Assembly: GCA_023213395.1 (NCBI GenBank)
Contig: CM041465.1
Coordinates: forward strand, 88,853,741-88,917,740
From: Cycas panzhihuaensis
Taxonomy: Eukaryota > Cycadophyta
Direction of reading: 5' to 3'
Length of the DNA stretch: 64,000 bases
The notes below the pieces were generated by a model, which did not search any database, was not told where the DNA came from, and was given only the letters and a program-made list of their open reading frames with translations. The stretch's first letter is position 1. Each line of letters opens with the position of its first letter. A program made the position numbers and the translations under genes. Below are positions 22,549-34,359 of this stretch, in pieces.

Positions 22549-23480
22549 AGCCTAACTTTCCCAAAGGTGAAGAAAGCAGCACTCATCAAGAAATTGTGTA
22601 ACAATTGAAAAGTAGCTGCTCATAGTGATGCCACACGATGGAAACAACACCCTAAACAAACGTCAAAACACTATAGGAAGACGTTTTAAACATATGCCAA
22701 AACCATGAGACACAGGTAGAGGCACCAGTTTAAGCAAAATCTAGCTTGGTGCTTATGGCCAACAGTAGGATGAGGAAAGGAAAAAGTTGTTTCAAACCAA
22801 CATGCAAACCAATCAATGATTATTTTTGACAATATTTGATAAGCATTCTCAAAATGAAATGAAATGAAAATTTATTGTTGTCCATGGACAACTCAAAATG
22901 GTCAATGAGACTAAGGAGACAACATATATATGCTTGTGCCAAAGGAGTACATTAGGCATCTCCAGGTAAGAATCTAATTCTAAAAATCTAAAACCTAATG
23001 TCTAAACTCTAAAATCTAGACTAAATATAATATAAAGTACATGTAAGATGCAATTAGGAAGCATGAAATTTATGTAATATAGCCATAAAGCAATAATGAT
23101 GTAAAGTGATAGACAACTAAGAGCTAATTAACCTATCCATCGCCATCCACTACAGTACAGTCTTCTAGTGTTTGGTGTGTGTGTGGTGGAGCTAAAACAG
23201 ACATACAAGCCTAATGGACCTCATAAATAGTAAAGAAACAATGCTAATGAATAATTAATAATAATTAGGAAAATGAAAGATTGTGTCTATTTATCTTAAA
23301 AGATGTCCTTTCATATTTAGATACTATATATGCATTATCCCTTACTATTTGGCACCATTCAATTAATCAATTCAACATTTTAACCTTTGATAAATTCGGC
23401 CTCAAACCAACAACATTTAGCTTACAAGTGTTAGCAATTTTGGGTCACCTCACGGAGAAGATCATCTATTGAGAGTCTCT
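22549..23480. other. E4 decayed middle part
   Basis: Here gypsy zinc knuckle, protease and the linker to RT would be expected. Only a short piece FDKFGLKPTTFSLQVLA (about 23390-23440) could be the remnant of the linker; no DSG motif is readable. A run GAAATGAAATGAAAT lies at about 22856. Confidence 0.35.
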
Positions 23481-23639
23481 ATCATGGACATGGGGTTTTT
23501 GATTGTGAAGGAAGATGCGGTATCTCCTAATGTCTCATATGAAAAAATGTCTCCCCTTATCATCCAAGGTTGAATCCCTCCTAAAAAAAGGTGTAAAAGG
23601 TGGTCTTGAGGACTTAATCTAAGCCTTTGTGTATACAAT

Positions 23640-24480
23640 CAAAATTTATAATAGCATGACTAGCTTCAAAGTCTCTTGGATCAACACCAAGTTGTCTTCC
23701 AAGAACCCTCAGATATGCCTCCTATGAGGGAAGCTCATCATAGCGTCACCTTGGCGCCTAGATCCTCACTTACCAATGTAAAGTTGTGCGGAACTTCAAC
23801 CTTTGAACACATTGAAATCAAGAGACAGGTAACAAGGTTGGTGATGAAAGGGCACATCAAACTTAGTGCATCAACATGCAAGTTGCTCATCCTCTTCGTG
23901 CCAAACAAAAACAGCACTTGACAAATGTGTGTTGGCTACCACACCTTAAACAAGATCACAATAAAAAAAATAAGTATCCTTTTTCACATATAAATGATTT
24001 AATTGACCAATTACAAGGTGCCAAGTTCTTCACTGATGTAGAATTGAAATTGCATTGCCATCAAGTACACATGGAGGTGGAAGACATGTGACAACCCACT
24101 TTCAAAACACAACAAGGTTTGTTTGAGTTGTCAACAATGCCATTTGAGCCCATCACCACACCAAGAGGTTAATGAATGTCCCAAGACCCACCATCCATAG
24201 TTTGATCATTGTGGATTTAGATGACGTATGTATATTTAGCCATACCTAAGACAACCATGTGCAACATGTATAGATAATCCTAGAGTAGCTTTAAGAAGAC
24301 AATTTGCAAACTAACATGGAGAAATGTTTTTCGTTAATAAGAACTTTAGTTAAGCGGGTTTCATAGTCAATGAACATGGTTTGGAGATAAATCGACCAAG
24401 ATTTGGATTTTGCTAAAGTGGTCCACAACTATTAATTTGTTTGGGTTGGGGGCGTTATGGGACTTACAAACTTCAACATG
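23640..24480 (+). pseudogene. E4 gypsy reverse transcriptase
   Basis: The plus strand reads HQVVFQEPSDMPPMREAHHS (about 23685-23745), FEHIEIKRQVTRLVMKGHIK, FVPNKNST, then in another frame INDLIDQLQGAKFFTDVELK, HQVHMEVEDM (to 24091), MNVPRPTIHSLIIVDLDDVC (catalytic block about 24172-24240), DNHVQHV and NLQTNMEKCF (about 24305-24330). This is the gypsy RT order. The catalytic YLDD has become DLDD. Stops and shifts are frequent. The fragment ends about 55 bp before the 3' LTR of E5. Confidence 0.85.
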
Positions 24481-24533
24481 AGTTTTTATGCTTAGATATT
24501 CCCATATTGCAATACCACATTGTGGAAATTCAA

Positions 24534-25016
24534 TGGGAATTCACACCTCAAACACAAATAATATCCACACACAACCCTATCTTCCAAGGCTTTGCACAAG
24601 TAAATAAGCATTAAAAGCAAATATTTAAGTAAAACGTATAATATCCATAGCTTTATGATCTGAATAGACCTAATATTAAAGTGAAATAACACCAATAATG
24701 TATGTACAAAAGTTACGAATCTCACAATAAGTAAAGCAGAGTCACTGTCTTCCTCTTAAGGCAAGGTGTCCTCCCAAAAGCAACTCCTTAAGCCAAAAAT
24801 ATGGTAGATCTAGAACCTAAAAATGATGATAAAATTCTAGGCCAAAGGGCCCTATATGTAGGTGGCCAAACCCGTATTAAGCAAGTTGATCAAAGATAGG
24901 GTAAAGTCACTAGAATAAATAGTCAAAGTTGGTTAGACTACTTAATGAAGTTGGCCATAAAATAATGTCTAAGTTGACCAATAAATTAGTGAAACATCTA
25001 GAGAAGGAACGCTACA
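24534..25016 (-). repeat. E5 3' LTR
   Basis: 483 bp direct copy of 36820-37312. It contains CCTCTTAAGGCAAGGTGTCCTCC (24752-24774), the degenerate form of the motif shared between gypsy LTRs in this window. Confidence 0.9.
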
Positions 25017-25027
25017 AGTCCCTCCGG
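25017..25027 (-). promoter_or_regulatory. E5 polypurine tract
   Basis: On the minus strand CCGGAGGGACT precedes the LTR start TGTAGC. It matches the GAGGGGAGGGACT tracts of E8 and E9. Confidence 0.75.
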
Positions 25028-25039
25028 CCACAAGCATGC

Positions 25040-25230
25040 TTAGCCCTCAAAGCATGGCAAGGTTTCTATGTTGTTGGTACCCTTCTTTCAATTCCCAAGT
25101 GGCTTCTTTACAATCTAGAGTCTTCCACTTTATCGGTATTTGTGAATTTCTTTGGAGCATAGTTTCTTAGTTCGTATATGTAAGATGCCTCTGGTTCTAT
25201 TACCATCTTGCCTTCTTAATCCAATACTAG
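25040..25230 (-). pseudogene. E5 pol C-terminus (chromodomain region)
   Basis: The minus strand shows GKMVIEPEASYIYELRNYA (about 25140-25200), equivalent to the GKIxxEPEAILxIRxRxLR segment that leads into the chromodomain of chromoviruses, and ends ALRAKHACG just before the purine tract. The TWE core of the chromodomain is not readable. The chromodomain usually steers integration to heterochromatin; the call here rests on the homologous parts of E8 and E9. Confidence 0.6.
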
Positions 25231-25299
25231 TAATTACAATCGTGAGCGATAGTTTGTCCTAACTTCCATTTGAGACATGAGACATGGAAGACATTATGG

Positions 25300-26330
25300 A
25301 TGTCAATGCATCACTTCTCCTACTTTGTCTAAAATCTGGTATGGACCAAAGAATTGCGGCTATAATTTGAATTTTCTCAATTGTTTCATCACAGCTTGTT
25401 TGTATAGTTGAAGCCTTAGGAACACCCAATCTCCTACCTCGAATGATCTTTCTATTTTGTGTAAGTCATCTTATTGTTTCATGTGGTTGTTGGTTAAGTT
25501 TAGGTTGTCCTTTAGTCTTTGCATCATTTACTCCATTCGCTCTTGTTGTTCTCGAATGCATTGGACCCGTGGGGTAGTAGCCCATGTGAGAAGTAAAGGA
25601 GGTTTGAAGCCATATAATACTTGGAAGGGGGTCATTTTGGTGGATGTATGGTAGGTAGTGTTATACCAGCATTCGGCCAAGTGAATCCATTTATGCCTTT
25701 ATTGTTGTTTGTCAAATGTGAAATTCTGTAGATACCCTTCTAGACATTTATTTACTATCATTGTTTAATCATCAGTCTGTGGATAGGTCATGCTCAAGGA
25801 AAATTTTGTACTAGCTTGCTTGAACAATTCTTGCCAGAAGTTGCTTGTGAACTTGCGGTCACAATCGCTAACGATGACTTTTGGGAACCCATGGAGATGA
25901 TGGATCTCCTTGATGAAAACCTCAACAATTTGACTCGCTTTTGCAATTACTTAGATTCCTTTGAAATGGGCATATTTGGTTAGACAATCGACTACAATGA
26001 AGACTGTGTCCCCGCCTTCTAACAGTAAACGTATAATAAAATCCATTGAAACTTCCTCCCATTTCCATTTTGGTACACATAGGGGTTGAAGTAATCTAAG
26101 GATCTTTATGCTTTTATTCTTGTTCCTTTGAACACATCATATTTTGAAACAGAGATGTGAATATCTATTTTCATTCTTTTCCAAAAAAAATGTATTGCAA
26201 ATTTGGCAATAGGTCTTATCAATTCTGACATGTCCTATCATTGGAGTGGAATGTGCTTTGAAAAGAATTTTGTTCTTGAATACAGACATGGTACAACAAT
26301 CTTTCCCTTATGTAGAATCAAGTCACCTTT
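25300..26330 (-). pseudogene. E5 integrase
   Basis: The minus strand gives TTYHTSTKMTPFQVLYGFKP near 25585-25660 (integrase C-terminal part). Further up, CDRKFTSNFWQELF-like and the target EVSMDFI-type block (about 26030-26060) follow, and the HHCC zinc region near 26130-26260. The blocks appear in correct gypsy order but in several frames with stops. Insertion of cDNA is the ancestral role. Confidence 0.75.
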
Positions 26331-26389
26331 GAGTTCATACTTGGTTTGTCTTCCAGTGCAAATTTCCTATAGTATTTTGTAAGACATTG

Positions 26390-27262
26390 GGTCATCCAAA
26401 TATTCTTGAATTAGCTCTGGATCTAGCTTGGGGTGGCTATGGAAATTATCGCATGGAATTGTCATCAAGGATTCACAATAGTGCATCGCAACAACATTTT
26501 CTTTTTCTTCTTGTAAATAATATCAAAATCAAATGTCTAAAGTTTACTTACCCTTTTTTGTTGCTTGCCCAATAGGTTTTTCTAGTTCAGGAAGTACTTG
26601 AGACTATTATGATCAATTTTGGCCATGAATTTGCTTCCTAATAGATATTGATGCTATTAGTGTGTAGCATGCATAATTGCTAGCATCTCCTTGTCGTAAA
26701 TAGGTTTTAGTCATTCTCTTGTATTTAGTTTGCGACTTTCATATGTTAATGGTCAGTCGTCTTGTAGAAGCATGACCCCTATCCCTACTCCCAATGCTTC
26801 ACATTCTAGAATAAATGGGCAACTAAAGTCAGATGTTGTGAGAATTGGGGCCATGATCATTGTTGTTTTCAACCCTTGAAATGCTTAGTTGGCAGGTTTG
26901 CCCCATGTGAATGCCTCCTTCTTAGTTAGATTAGTCAATGGTGTTGCGATACTAGCATATCCCTTAATGACATGATGTAGGAACCTGCAATGCCTAAGAA
27001 GCTTTTATGCGATTGCATTTTTTCAGAGTGGGCCATTCTATAATTGCCCGAATCTTCTTAGGGCCCATTTTGATAGCCTCCCATGTGATAATATGCCCAA
27101 GATACTTGAGTTACATACGTCAGAGTATATTTAGCTTTGTTTGCTAAGAATTAATTGTTTTCGATATACGCATTCTTTGCCTTAATGTGCTCTAAATGCT
27201 CCTCCCACATTTTGCTATAAATTAGAATGTCATCAAAATATACCAATACAAATTTGTATAGA
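26390..27262 (-). pseudogene. E5 RNase H and C-terminal half of RT
   Basis: From high to low coordinates: KFVLVYFDDILIYS (about 27210-27255), the catalytic YFDD of gypsy RT; then the thumb with RRIRAIIEWP-like and FLGIAGYYRHxxK pattern (about 26960-27060), and RNase H with ECEALGVGIGVMLLQDD (about 26750-26815). The RT is cut by the LTR of E6 about seven codons before YFDD. Stops are frequent. Confidence 0.75.
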
Positions 27263-27437
27263 TGAACTCAGAATAACTTGTGTGTTTATTATGAGAGATG
27301 AATTCTTTATATATACAATGTGAAAGCAGAATCACATACATGTCGATTGACACATAACATACACTTGTCTATGTTACAAAAAAAGGAGTGTTACACGACC
27401 CTCAAAACATTCCTAGATAAAACATTATATTCTAACA
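27263..27437 (-). repeat. E6 3' LTR
   Basis: 175 bp. TTTATATATACAATGTG is the probable TATA region, shared with the other copy. Confidence 0.9.
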
Positions 27438-27450
27438 CCCTCTCTTAATG
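27438..27450 (-). promoter_or_regulatory. E6 polypurine tract
   Basis: The minus strand reads ATTAAGAGAGGG directly before the LTR start TGTTAGAATA. Confidence 0.8.
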
Positions 27451-27469
27451 TTTTATCTTTTCAATCCTA

Positions 27470-28180
27470 TTTTATCTCTAAGAACTTGAAACTTGTCTTT
27501 GCTAAGTAGCTTTGTTAAAATATACGCAACACCTTTGCTCGTTTGTTGGGTAGTATGTCAAATCAATTTCTTTGCTTTGTTACTTTTTCCCATATGAAGT
27601 GATGATGCACTTTAATATGCTTTGTTCAAGCATGGAGAACTAGATTTTTTGGTTAGCTTGATGGCACTTTGATTGTCACTAAACAAGGTTGTTGACTTCT
27701 TTTGGTGTTGATCTAAATCTGACGGAAGTTGTCTAAGCCAAACTACTTCGCATCTTTGCTGCCGCAGTTGATTTATATTTAGCTTTTGTGGATGAGAGAG
27801 CGATTATGGGTTGTCTTTTCTTTGCTCACAGAAATTGTACTCTTGATCCAAGGAAGAAACAATGACCGCTTGTTGATCTCCTTTTCTCTTTGTCTCTTGC
27901 CGGATCGAATCACAACATCCAATTAATTTATTTGGTTTTAACTTTGGATATGTGAGTTTCAAATCAGTTGTTCCTTTTAGGTATCTAAGTATTTTTTTTG
28001 CAACTTTCCAATGTCTCACCTTTGGATCTTGCATATTTCTAGAAACTAGACTTATTGAATATGAGATATCAGGTTTAGGTGCAGTGAGATATATCGAGCT
28101 ACCAATCAACTGCCTGTACAATGTTCCATTGACTCCTAATTCCCTTTCATCTGGAGTGAGATCACAGTTGATTTCCATGG
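27470..28180 (-). pseudogene. E6 RNase H
   Basis: The frame 27804-28178 reads NGTLYRQLIGSSIYLTAPKPDISYS, RHWKVAKKILRYLKGTTDLK and CCDSIRQETKRKGDQQAVIV, where DADWAGD is lost in a deletion around the CCDS. Lower coordinates hold AVWLRQLPSDLDQHQKKSTT-like and FSDNQSAIKLTKK-like blocks (about 27650-27750). It is the copia RNase H. Confidence 0.85.
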
Positions 28181-28229
28181 GTGTTATACAAGCTGTTCCT
28201 TTCTTCCATTTTAAATTTAATTAGTAGAT

Positions 28230-29260
28230 TTTTATATATCTACTCGGGGACAAGGAGATTGAATCGTGTTTTTAATCGACCTCTATTCCCAGATAGTAGT
28301 TTAGAAGTCCCAAGTCTGTCATCTCAAAGCCCTTTTCCAACCGAGCCTTTATATCAGTTACTAACTCTGCATCACTACCTGTGAGGATCATATCATCCAC
28401 ATAGACTGCAATTATTGTGATCAATCCCTATCTTCTCTTTGGATATAAGCTAGAGTCAGAGCTGCACGTATGAAAGCCATTCTAGATGAGGTATTTGTCT
28501 AATTTAGCATACGGGTTCTTGAACTTTGCTTTAGGCCATATAAAGCCTTTTTCAATCTACAAACAAGATTTTCCTGACTGTTTTGAACATACCTTTCTGG
28601 TTGTCTCATGTAGACGCCTTTCTCGAGTTCACCATTCATAAAGGTGCTCTTCACATCTAACTGATAGATTTTCCAGTTATGTTGAGTTGTTGATGCAATT
28701 ATTGCTCTCGCAATGTCCAATTTGGCTACTGGTGAGAATGTCTCTTCATAATCTATTCCAACGATCGAGTATAGCCCTTGGCTACTAGCCTAGCCTTATA
28801 CTTGTTTATTATGCCATCAACATTCTCCTTTATCCTATATACCCACTTGCAACTGACTACTGACTTTCCAGGAGGCAAATCTGCCAACTCCCAAGCCTAG
28901 TTTTTGGAAATTGATTCCATCTCTGCTTCCATTGTTGCTTGCCATTCCTCATGTCCTTTTGCTTCTTCAAGCGATTGTGGCTTTATGTTAAAGAACAAGG
29001 CATGGTGCTTTTGACTTCTTGTCTCGTGTATGTACATGTCTCCTTTACCTTCTTGATGGTCTTGAGATACCATTTTGGTACTCTTTTTTCCTTCTTTCTT
29101 TCTTCTTCAGTGAATGAGTCTTTGGGAGATGATTCTTCTTCTTCAATGGGTGGACTTTTTCGAGATTGTGAAGCCCTCTGAATCATCATTTCTATGTCCT
29201 CAAGTAATCCCAAAGATTTCTTGATGAAGAGGTTCTTTTTGAAGTATTCTCTTGGGAATT
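28230..29260 (-). pseudogene. E6 reverse transcriptase
   Basis: Motifs in order on the minus strand: EEAKGHEEWQATMEAEM (about 28910-28970), ADLPPGKSVVSCKWVYRIK (about 28820-28880), QLDVKSTFMNGELEKGVYMR (28610-28670), ENLVCRLKKALYGLKQSSR (28510-28580) and the catalytic AVYVDDMIL (about 28383-28410). YVDD is intact. Frames shift near 28500 and stops occur, so it is inactive. The frame 28983-29267 is the acidic linker between integrase and RT. Confidence 0.9.
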
Positions 29261-29263
29261 TCT

Positions 29264-30300
29264 TCAAATTAATTGCTGGATTGGAGTATCCTTTATAAGA
29301 TAATCTTCGTTAAAGACAACATCCCTACTTATATAGATCTTATTTGTTTTAGGATCTATACATTTATAGGCCTTTGAATTTCTACTGTATCCAACCATTA
29401 TACATTCTATGCTTTTGGAGTCAAGTTTGGATCTCTTCCTATCGGTATGTGAACAAATGCTTGACATCCAAAACTTTTAAATTACTTACGTCTGGTTTGA
29501 CCACGGCCCATGCTTCTTCATGAGTGATTTGTTCTAAAGCCTTTGTCGACTACGGTTTATGAGATAGCCGACAATATAGATTGCCTCGCCCAATAGGGTT
29601 TTGCGACCACCTTTTCTTGATCATGCTAAGAGCCATCTCTATAATTGTCCTATTTTTACGTTCAAGAACTCCGTTAGAGTGAAGTGTGTAACAGGTTGTA
29701 ATTTGTCTGCATATTCCATGTGTTTTGTAGAAATTCAAGAATTCTTCGAAATGTATTCTCCTCCACCATCGACTGATACATTTGATTTTTATCCAGATTC
29801 CAATTCAACTTCAGCTTTAAATTCTTTGAATTTTTGAAAACCTCAGATTTATTGTAGAGAAAGTAAATCTGAGTTTTCTTAGAAAAGTCATCAATGAAAA
29901 TTAAGAAGTATCTAGCACCGATGGCGAGTGAGGAGTAAGAGGGCCACACAGATCAGTATGTACTAGCTCTAATCTATTTTGAGCTTGCCATTCGTTTGTC
30001 TTAAAGGAAAACGATGTTGTATCCCAACCAAGCAACTTTTGCAAACAAAGTGTTGAAATGAAATATTTGGAAGACCATTCACCATTTTTTATTTTTGTAA
30101 CTGCTATAACTGTCGATGAGATATGCCTATTCTTCAAGTGCCACAATTTATTATTATTAGTGTTGGCTACAGTACATGCTTTTATATCTTGATTGATTGT
30201 TACAGGATTAGAAAGTAATCTATATAAGTTGTTACTTTCTATTCCTTTAGTAATTACAGCACCATATTTCTTCATATTTAAAATGTAACGTTGTCCTTCC
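29264..30300 (-). pseudogene. E6 integrase
   Basis: The pre-integrase part (WHLKNRHISSTVIAV at about 30120-30165) is followed by RLELVHTDLCGPLTPHS (about 29930-29985), FLIFIDDFSKKTQIYFLYNK (29840-29900), QITTCYTLHSNGVLERKNRT with catalytic Glu (about 29640-29705) and DRKRSKLDSKSIECIMVGYS (about 29385-29445). The frame changes near 29700 and 29500. Order and spacing are of the copia integrase. Confidence 0.92.
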
Positions 30301-30479
30301 TCATCAAATCTGTCCTCGACTTTTCTTTCCTAACAGGAGACAAAAGAAGACTCTTTTCAATCCATGCACAAAAAGCACATTATCAATTTTCTACACAACA
30401 TCTTTTACTTTAATTACTATGATTCCAACCCTTTGAGGTTTAGCGGATACTTATCCCCTAACTCAATAGATTTGTTTAA

Positions 30480-30625
30480 AGCATAGGGTTTGATGATTCA
30501 AACCAATCTTCTCGTGCTGTCATATGCCTTGATGCTCTAGAGTCAATGTACCACACCTCTTCGCCCTTGGGACCAATAGTGAGTCTGAGAATGAACGTGA
30601 TTTCTTTTTCATCTTCGTTGTCCTA
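30480..30625 (-). pseudogene. E6 protease
   Basis: The minus strand reads GPKGEEVWYIDSRASRHMTAR (about 30510-30575). The copia protease active site DSG is DSR here, so the Gly that shapes the active site is lost. The rest of the protease is decayed. Confidence 0.75.
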
Positions 30626-30639
30626 CTCTTTGCTATAAT

Positions 30640-31572
30640 TTCCTGCAGGGCATTTCCCTCTCTGGATTTCAACCCTTCTCTACGAGCATTGATAGGGATA
30701 ATGCCCAGATTGCCCACAGTGGTAACAAACATCAAAGGCTCTGCAACTACTCGAAAAATGGCCTATTTTTTCGTAGTTGAAACATACCCTAGCTTCTCTG
30801 GGTGGAATGTTGCATCCTCGTCCTCGATCTTCTTGCCATCTCCCACGAGACAGGGTTCTGGTATCAGGGGCTCGTGCACATCTGCGGAATTGCCCCCTTC
30901 CTCTAGGTCCCAAATGGAGTTTGGTCACAAAGGCATCTTCTACTTCTACTGAATCTTCGTATCGTTTGTTCCTTTGTTTTTATCTCAACAACAAACATGT
31001 TAAAGTATCAAGAGTCATTGTATTAATTTAATCATTATTGATTATTATATTGATTGTAACATCAAAGGATTTCGAAAGCTTGGTTGCTATCATCTCCACA
31101 ATCTCCTACTACGAGATATTTGCCCCAACACTCATCAGGTCAATTTTAATTGATATTACCTTGTGGGTGAATTCTGAAATTGTTTCAGTATCCTTCATGT
31201 ATAGCTTAAACAACTCTTCTTTGAGGGCTATGATTCTTGCTCAATTATTTTGGCTATACATATTTTCTAAATAACTGAGGAGGAATTCTATTTCTCAACA
31301 TAGATGAGAAGGGGATCAGAAACAGATAATTTTAGTACTATTATCCCTGCATTGTCTCTTTCTTGCCAATTCGTTTGAGCAGTACCAGCAACTACAGGTT
31401 TAGTTTCAGTTCCAGTGGCTATATTTCGGGCCTTTTTGGCCCTTAACAAAGTTTCCACTTTGATTTTACATATATGGTAGTTGGAATCAGTTAATTTATC
31501 CTGCTCAGCAAGCGTCAATATAGAAGCAGCCATGATCAAATCAAAAAACAAAGGTTTTCGAGGGCTAACCAT
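30640..31572 (-). pseudogene. E6 Gag with two zinc knuckles
   Basis: Gag starts at MAASILTLAEQDKLTDSNYH within 31288-31572, with the YHICKIKVETLLRAK helix typical of this copia lineage. After a decayed middle (30950-31290) the frame 30680-30928 has basic GRG-rich sequence and two CCHC boxes: CFNYEKIGHFSSSC (second Cys changed to Tyr) and CYHCGQSGHYPYQC (intact). It is the RNA-binding structural protein of the element. Confidence 0.88.
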
Positions 31573-32190
31573 ATGATTGTATGGATTTCTGTACGATTTT
31601 GCAAGTGTACAAATTTGGACAAAACCTACCTCAAATCAAAGGTTTTTTTGAGAGGAGTCTAGATCTGTAAGTCTTTTTGTAAGATTCTGCCGAGGTTATT
31701 CAGAAACTGTCTCAAAATACAAAATAGGGTGGCTAGGTTTTTTGGGAATTTTGCTCGTAAAATAAAAAATCCTTGATCAAAATCTTCAAAACTGGTCTAG
31801 AAATATTTGTATTACTGAAATGAAGATTTTGCAATAGATTTTATCAGAAGGAACCAAAAATTCTTACTAGAATTAATGTATGACGTTTCAAACTTGCGCC
31901 TCGGTAATATGTCGAAACTCCTTGAAGATGACCTTGAATGACTTGACCGTTGACAAAGATGACATCCATCGAGATCTATCTCGGTGAAGTTTCGTCAAAC
32001 CGAGCACTTTCGATATTCTCGTCCATACAGGCCGCATACAGTCAATTTCTTCGTTCTTCTAACAAATGTATATCTTCTTCTTCAAAAGATTACTTTAATC
32101 GTTACCTCTTTTCCTTAAGTTAACGAACTAATCTTTGGAAATCTCAGACTGTTCCTCTTTCATTTTCTCTTTCAAGCACGCAAATTGCCC
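31573..32190 (-). other. E6 leader
   Basis: Untranslated leader between primer site and Gag, about 600 bp. No open frame of note. Confidence 0.6.
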
Positions 32191-32203
32191 TGCTCTGATA
32201 CCA
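32191..32203 (-). promoter_or_regulatory. E6 primer-binding site
   Basis: The minus strand reads TGGTATCAGAGCA directly after the LTR end, a perfect match to the common initiator-tRNA-Met complement. Confidence 0.9.
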
Positions 32204-32395
32204 TGTTAAACATAAACTTAGATTGAAAAATAACTTGGGTGTTTATTATGAGAGATGAACTCTTTATATATACAATGTGAAACTGTAACCGCCATGTATT
32301 TGATTGACATGTGGCATACACTTGTCTATGTTACAAAAAATAGGGGTGTTATATGACCCTCAAAACATTCCTAGATAAAACATTATATTCTAACA
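32204..32395 (-). repeat. E6 5' LTR
   Basis: 192 bp direct copy of 27263-27437, with TGTT and AACA ends. Confidence 0.9.
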
Positions 32396-32598
32396 GGTTT
32401 TAGTATTGTGGTCATGGTGCTTTGGAATGTGGTTGGCATGTTAGTTAGCCCAAATGGCATGACACGTATTCAAATAGCCATTCGATGGTTTGGAAGGTTG
32501 TCTTGTATATGTCTTCAACCTTAATGCATATTTGGTAGGGTCTCAAACATAGATCTATGTTAGAAATGTGCTGACCTCTATGTAGTTCATTGAGTATG
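32396..32598 (-). pseudogene. E5 RT, middle part between the two insertions
   Basis: On the minus strand this carries the gypsy RT block with QIAMIWEGF-like and FGLTNMPTTFQSTM-like residues (MPFGLxNAP motif, about 32400-32470) and VEDIYKTTFQTIEWLFEY-like blocks (about 32490-32530). It joins the YFDD half left of E6 and the fingers right of E7. Confidence 0.7.
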
Positions 32599-32843
32599 TG
32601 TTATGATCCTCTACCATATGAGATTACTCTTCTTGTAATTATCCCACATGCAAAAGTCCAAGAGATGGGCGACCTTAATAGCCCTATATATATATGTATA
32701 TAATGTATGAGTGAGATCACCATTGAGTATTTGTGATCTTATGTTAATGACTATGCTTCGAAACTTTACCTCCTTTGTCTTCTTTCTATCATTTTCTCTT
32801 CCCTTTCTCTATCTTGAGTGGTTACAGGATTAGGTTTGTAACA
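32599..32843 (+). repeat. E7 5' LTR
   Basis: 245 bp with a TATA-rich block CCCTATATATATATG. It ends GTTTGTAACA. The sequence after it (ATTTATATCGTAATG) is a poor primer site, perhaps TTTGGTATCA changed by mutation. Confidence 0.9.
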
Positions 32844-33548
32844 ATTTATATCGTAATGATCTAGGAGGTGCCATCAAGGGCTTGATGGCATATCCAGGAG
32901 AATAAACGTTCCAATTTTTAAGAAGCAATAGCAAATTTGAGACAAAATGACTTGTCTTGCAAATTTTGAGTGGTCACACTATAGATTTTGGGGGGTGAAA
33001 GTGCGAAAATTACAATAGATTTAATTTTGGTCTGCTTTCTGTCATCAAATTTGAAGGCAAATCTACTACCTCAACTTCAAAGAGCCATAACTATGGCTAC
33101 AGGTATCAAAATGACCTCAAATGTTTTTTGATTCTTTGTGTTTTTTAATTTACTTTCCAATGGAAGTGGTTTGAGGTTGATTACAGTTCGGAGCAAAAAG
33201 TTATAGGCATTTTACCAATAGGTACTATTGTAGTCTCTAAAAACCCTAGCTGTGACCTTTCTTAAAAAGGTCATAACTTTTGATCCAGACATCAGAATTC
33301 AATTTCATCTGAACTATTGGAACTATATTTCAGAACACATCATCTTAATCTATATTTTGTATATTTTTTTGCTATATTTTTTTAGATATTAAATTTTGAA
33401 GTTAAGGGTTTCATATTGTACTTTTCTTGGCCATTCGGACTTTGGTCACAAAATCAATGGGCTCGATGCCTAATATTTAATTTTTGTATCAAAATTAGGG
33501 GATAGTAGGCTATAGACACCCCCTATTCTCTCCCACATCCATATTATC

Positions 33549-33840
33549 ATGCCTACAAAAAAGCCCATACCATGCATATTTAGCGCAAATGGGACTCTTT
33601 TCGTAGATGACTGGGTTAATGATATGCGTGCATATTTAAAATCACTTGATGATGACTACATGATCAACAAAGAGATGACTAAAGTAGCCTCATTGTATCT
33701 ACAAGGAGAGACTTATCTTTGGTTTAAGAAGTGGTATGGATTTAGTCTATTCCAAACCTTTTACTTTCTACAATTAGCTATCCGTGAGAAATATGATGCT
33801 TTTTGGTGGTAAGAGATGCAAAGCATTGAGCAAAAAAACA
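33549..33840 (+). pseudogene. E7 Gag core
   Basis: The frame starting at MPTKKPIPCIFSANGTLF gives FVDDWVNDMRAYLKSLDDDY, then MTKVASLYLQGETYLWFKKW, the typical gypsy Gag helix region in which the substrate W-rich block (LQGxAxxWF) is well kept. It stops after 87 codons; further Gag helices may be read in shifted frames to about 33870. No zinc knuckle, protease or pol is present. Gag would have let the element be packaged by a helper. Confidence 0.75.
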
Positions 33841-34346
33841 AGAAGCTCGCCAATACTCAAGAGGTTCAATCGTAAGGTGGGGCAAAGAATTCTCCCCACT
33901 CCACAATGTTAAGCACAATGTAAGAATGATGAGGGAGAAACTAAATATCGGGAGCAAATGTAAGCTATTTGCCACCCCACACCACTAGTTGTAGCCAAGG
34001 CGTGGTTAAGAGAAGGCATCACCAATGGTTAAAGACAAACTAAAGTGGGACCATATCAACATCCACATTATTAAAAGACCTAACACAACAAAACTTATCG
34101 TGCAAGGCCCTCATCAACTACATACCCCAACCAAACACAACATTCAAGCTTAAGGTTTCAACATTATAAGCATCCAAAGCATATCAGAGAACATCCAGGG
34201 TGTATCAAAATCTACTTGGGATGGATAGATCCCCATTCCATGCGCAACTTTTCTAATGACCTTGCAGGACCTATCAATTAGATAATAGTAACAAGAGGTG
34301 GTCACATATATAATTATATCAGGATGCTTCAAGGGAAAAGCATCTT

Positions 34347-34359
34347 AGGGGGGAGGGCA
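34347..34359 (+). promoter_or_regulatory. E7 polypurine tract
   Basis: AGGGGGGAGGGCA ends at the TG of the 3' LTR. Confidence 0.85.

Larger units (their letters stand above)
27263..32395 (-). mobile_element. E6: Ty1-copia retrotransposon inserted in the RT of E5
   Basis: Short LTRs (27263-27437 and 32204-32395) share GTGTTTATTATGAGAGATGAA, AACATTCCTAGATAAAACATT and end TATATTCTAACA. The minus-strand primer site TGGTATCAGAGCA (32191-32203) and purine tract AAGAGAGGG (27438-27446) are good. Inside, on the minus strand, are gag, two zinc knuckles, protease, integrase, RT and RNase H in copia order. E5 RT reading continues on both sides (KFVLVYFDD at left; the fingers region at right), proving nesting. 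I see no clear target duplication (ATAGA against GGTTT), so one edge is probably eroded; the 27263 LTR also lacks about 17 bases at its edge. Confidence 0.95.

Noticed and set aside
30689-31031. Plus-strand open frames
   Set aside because: Shadows of the minus-strand zinc-knuckle part of E6 Gag.
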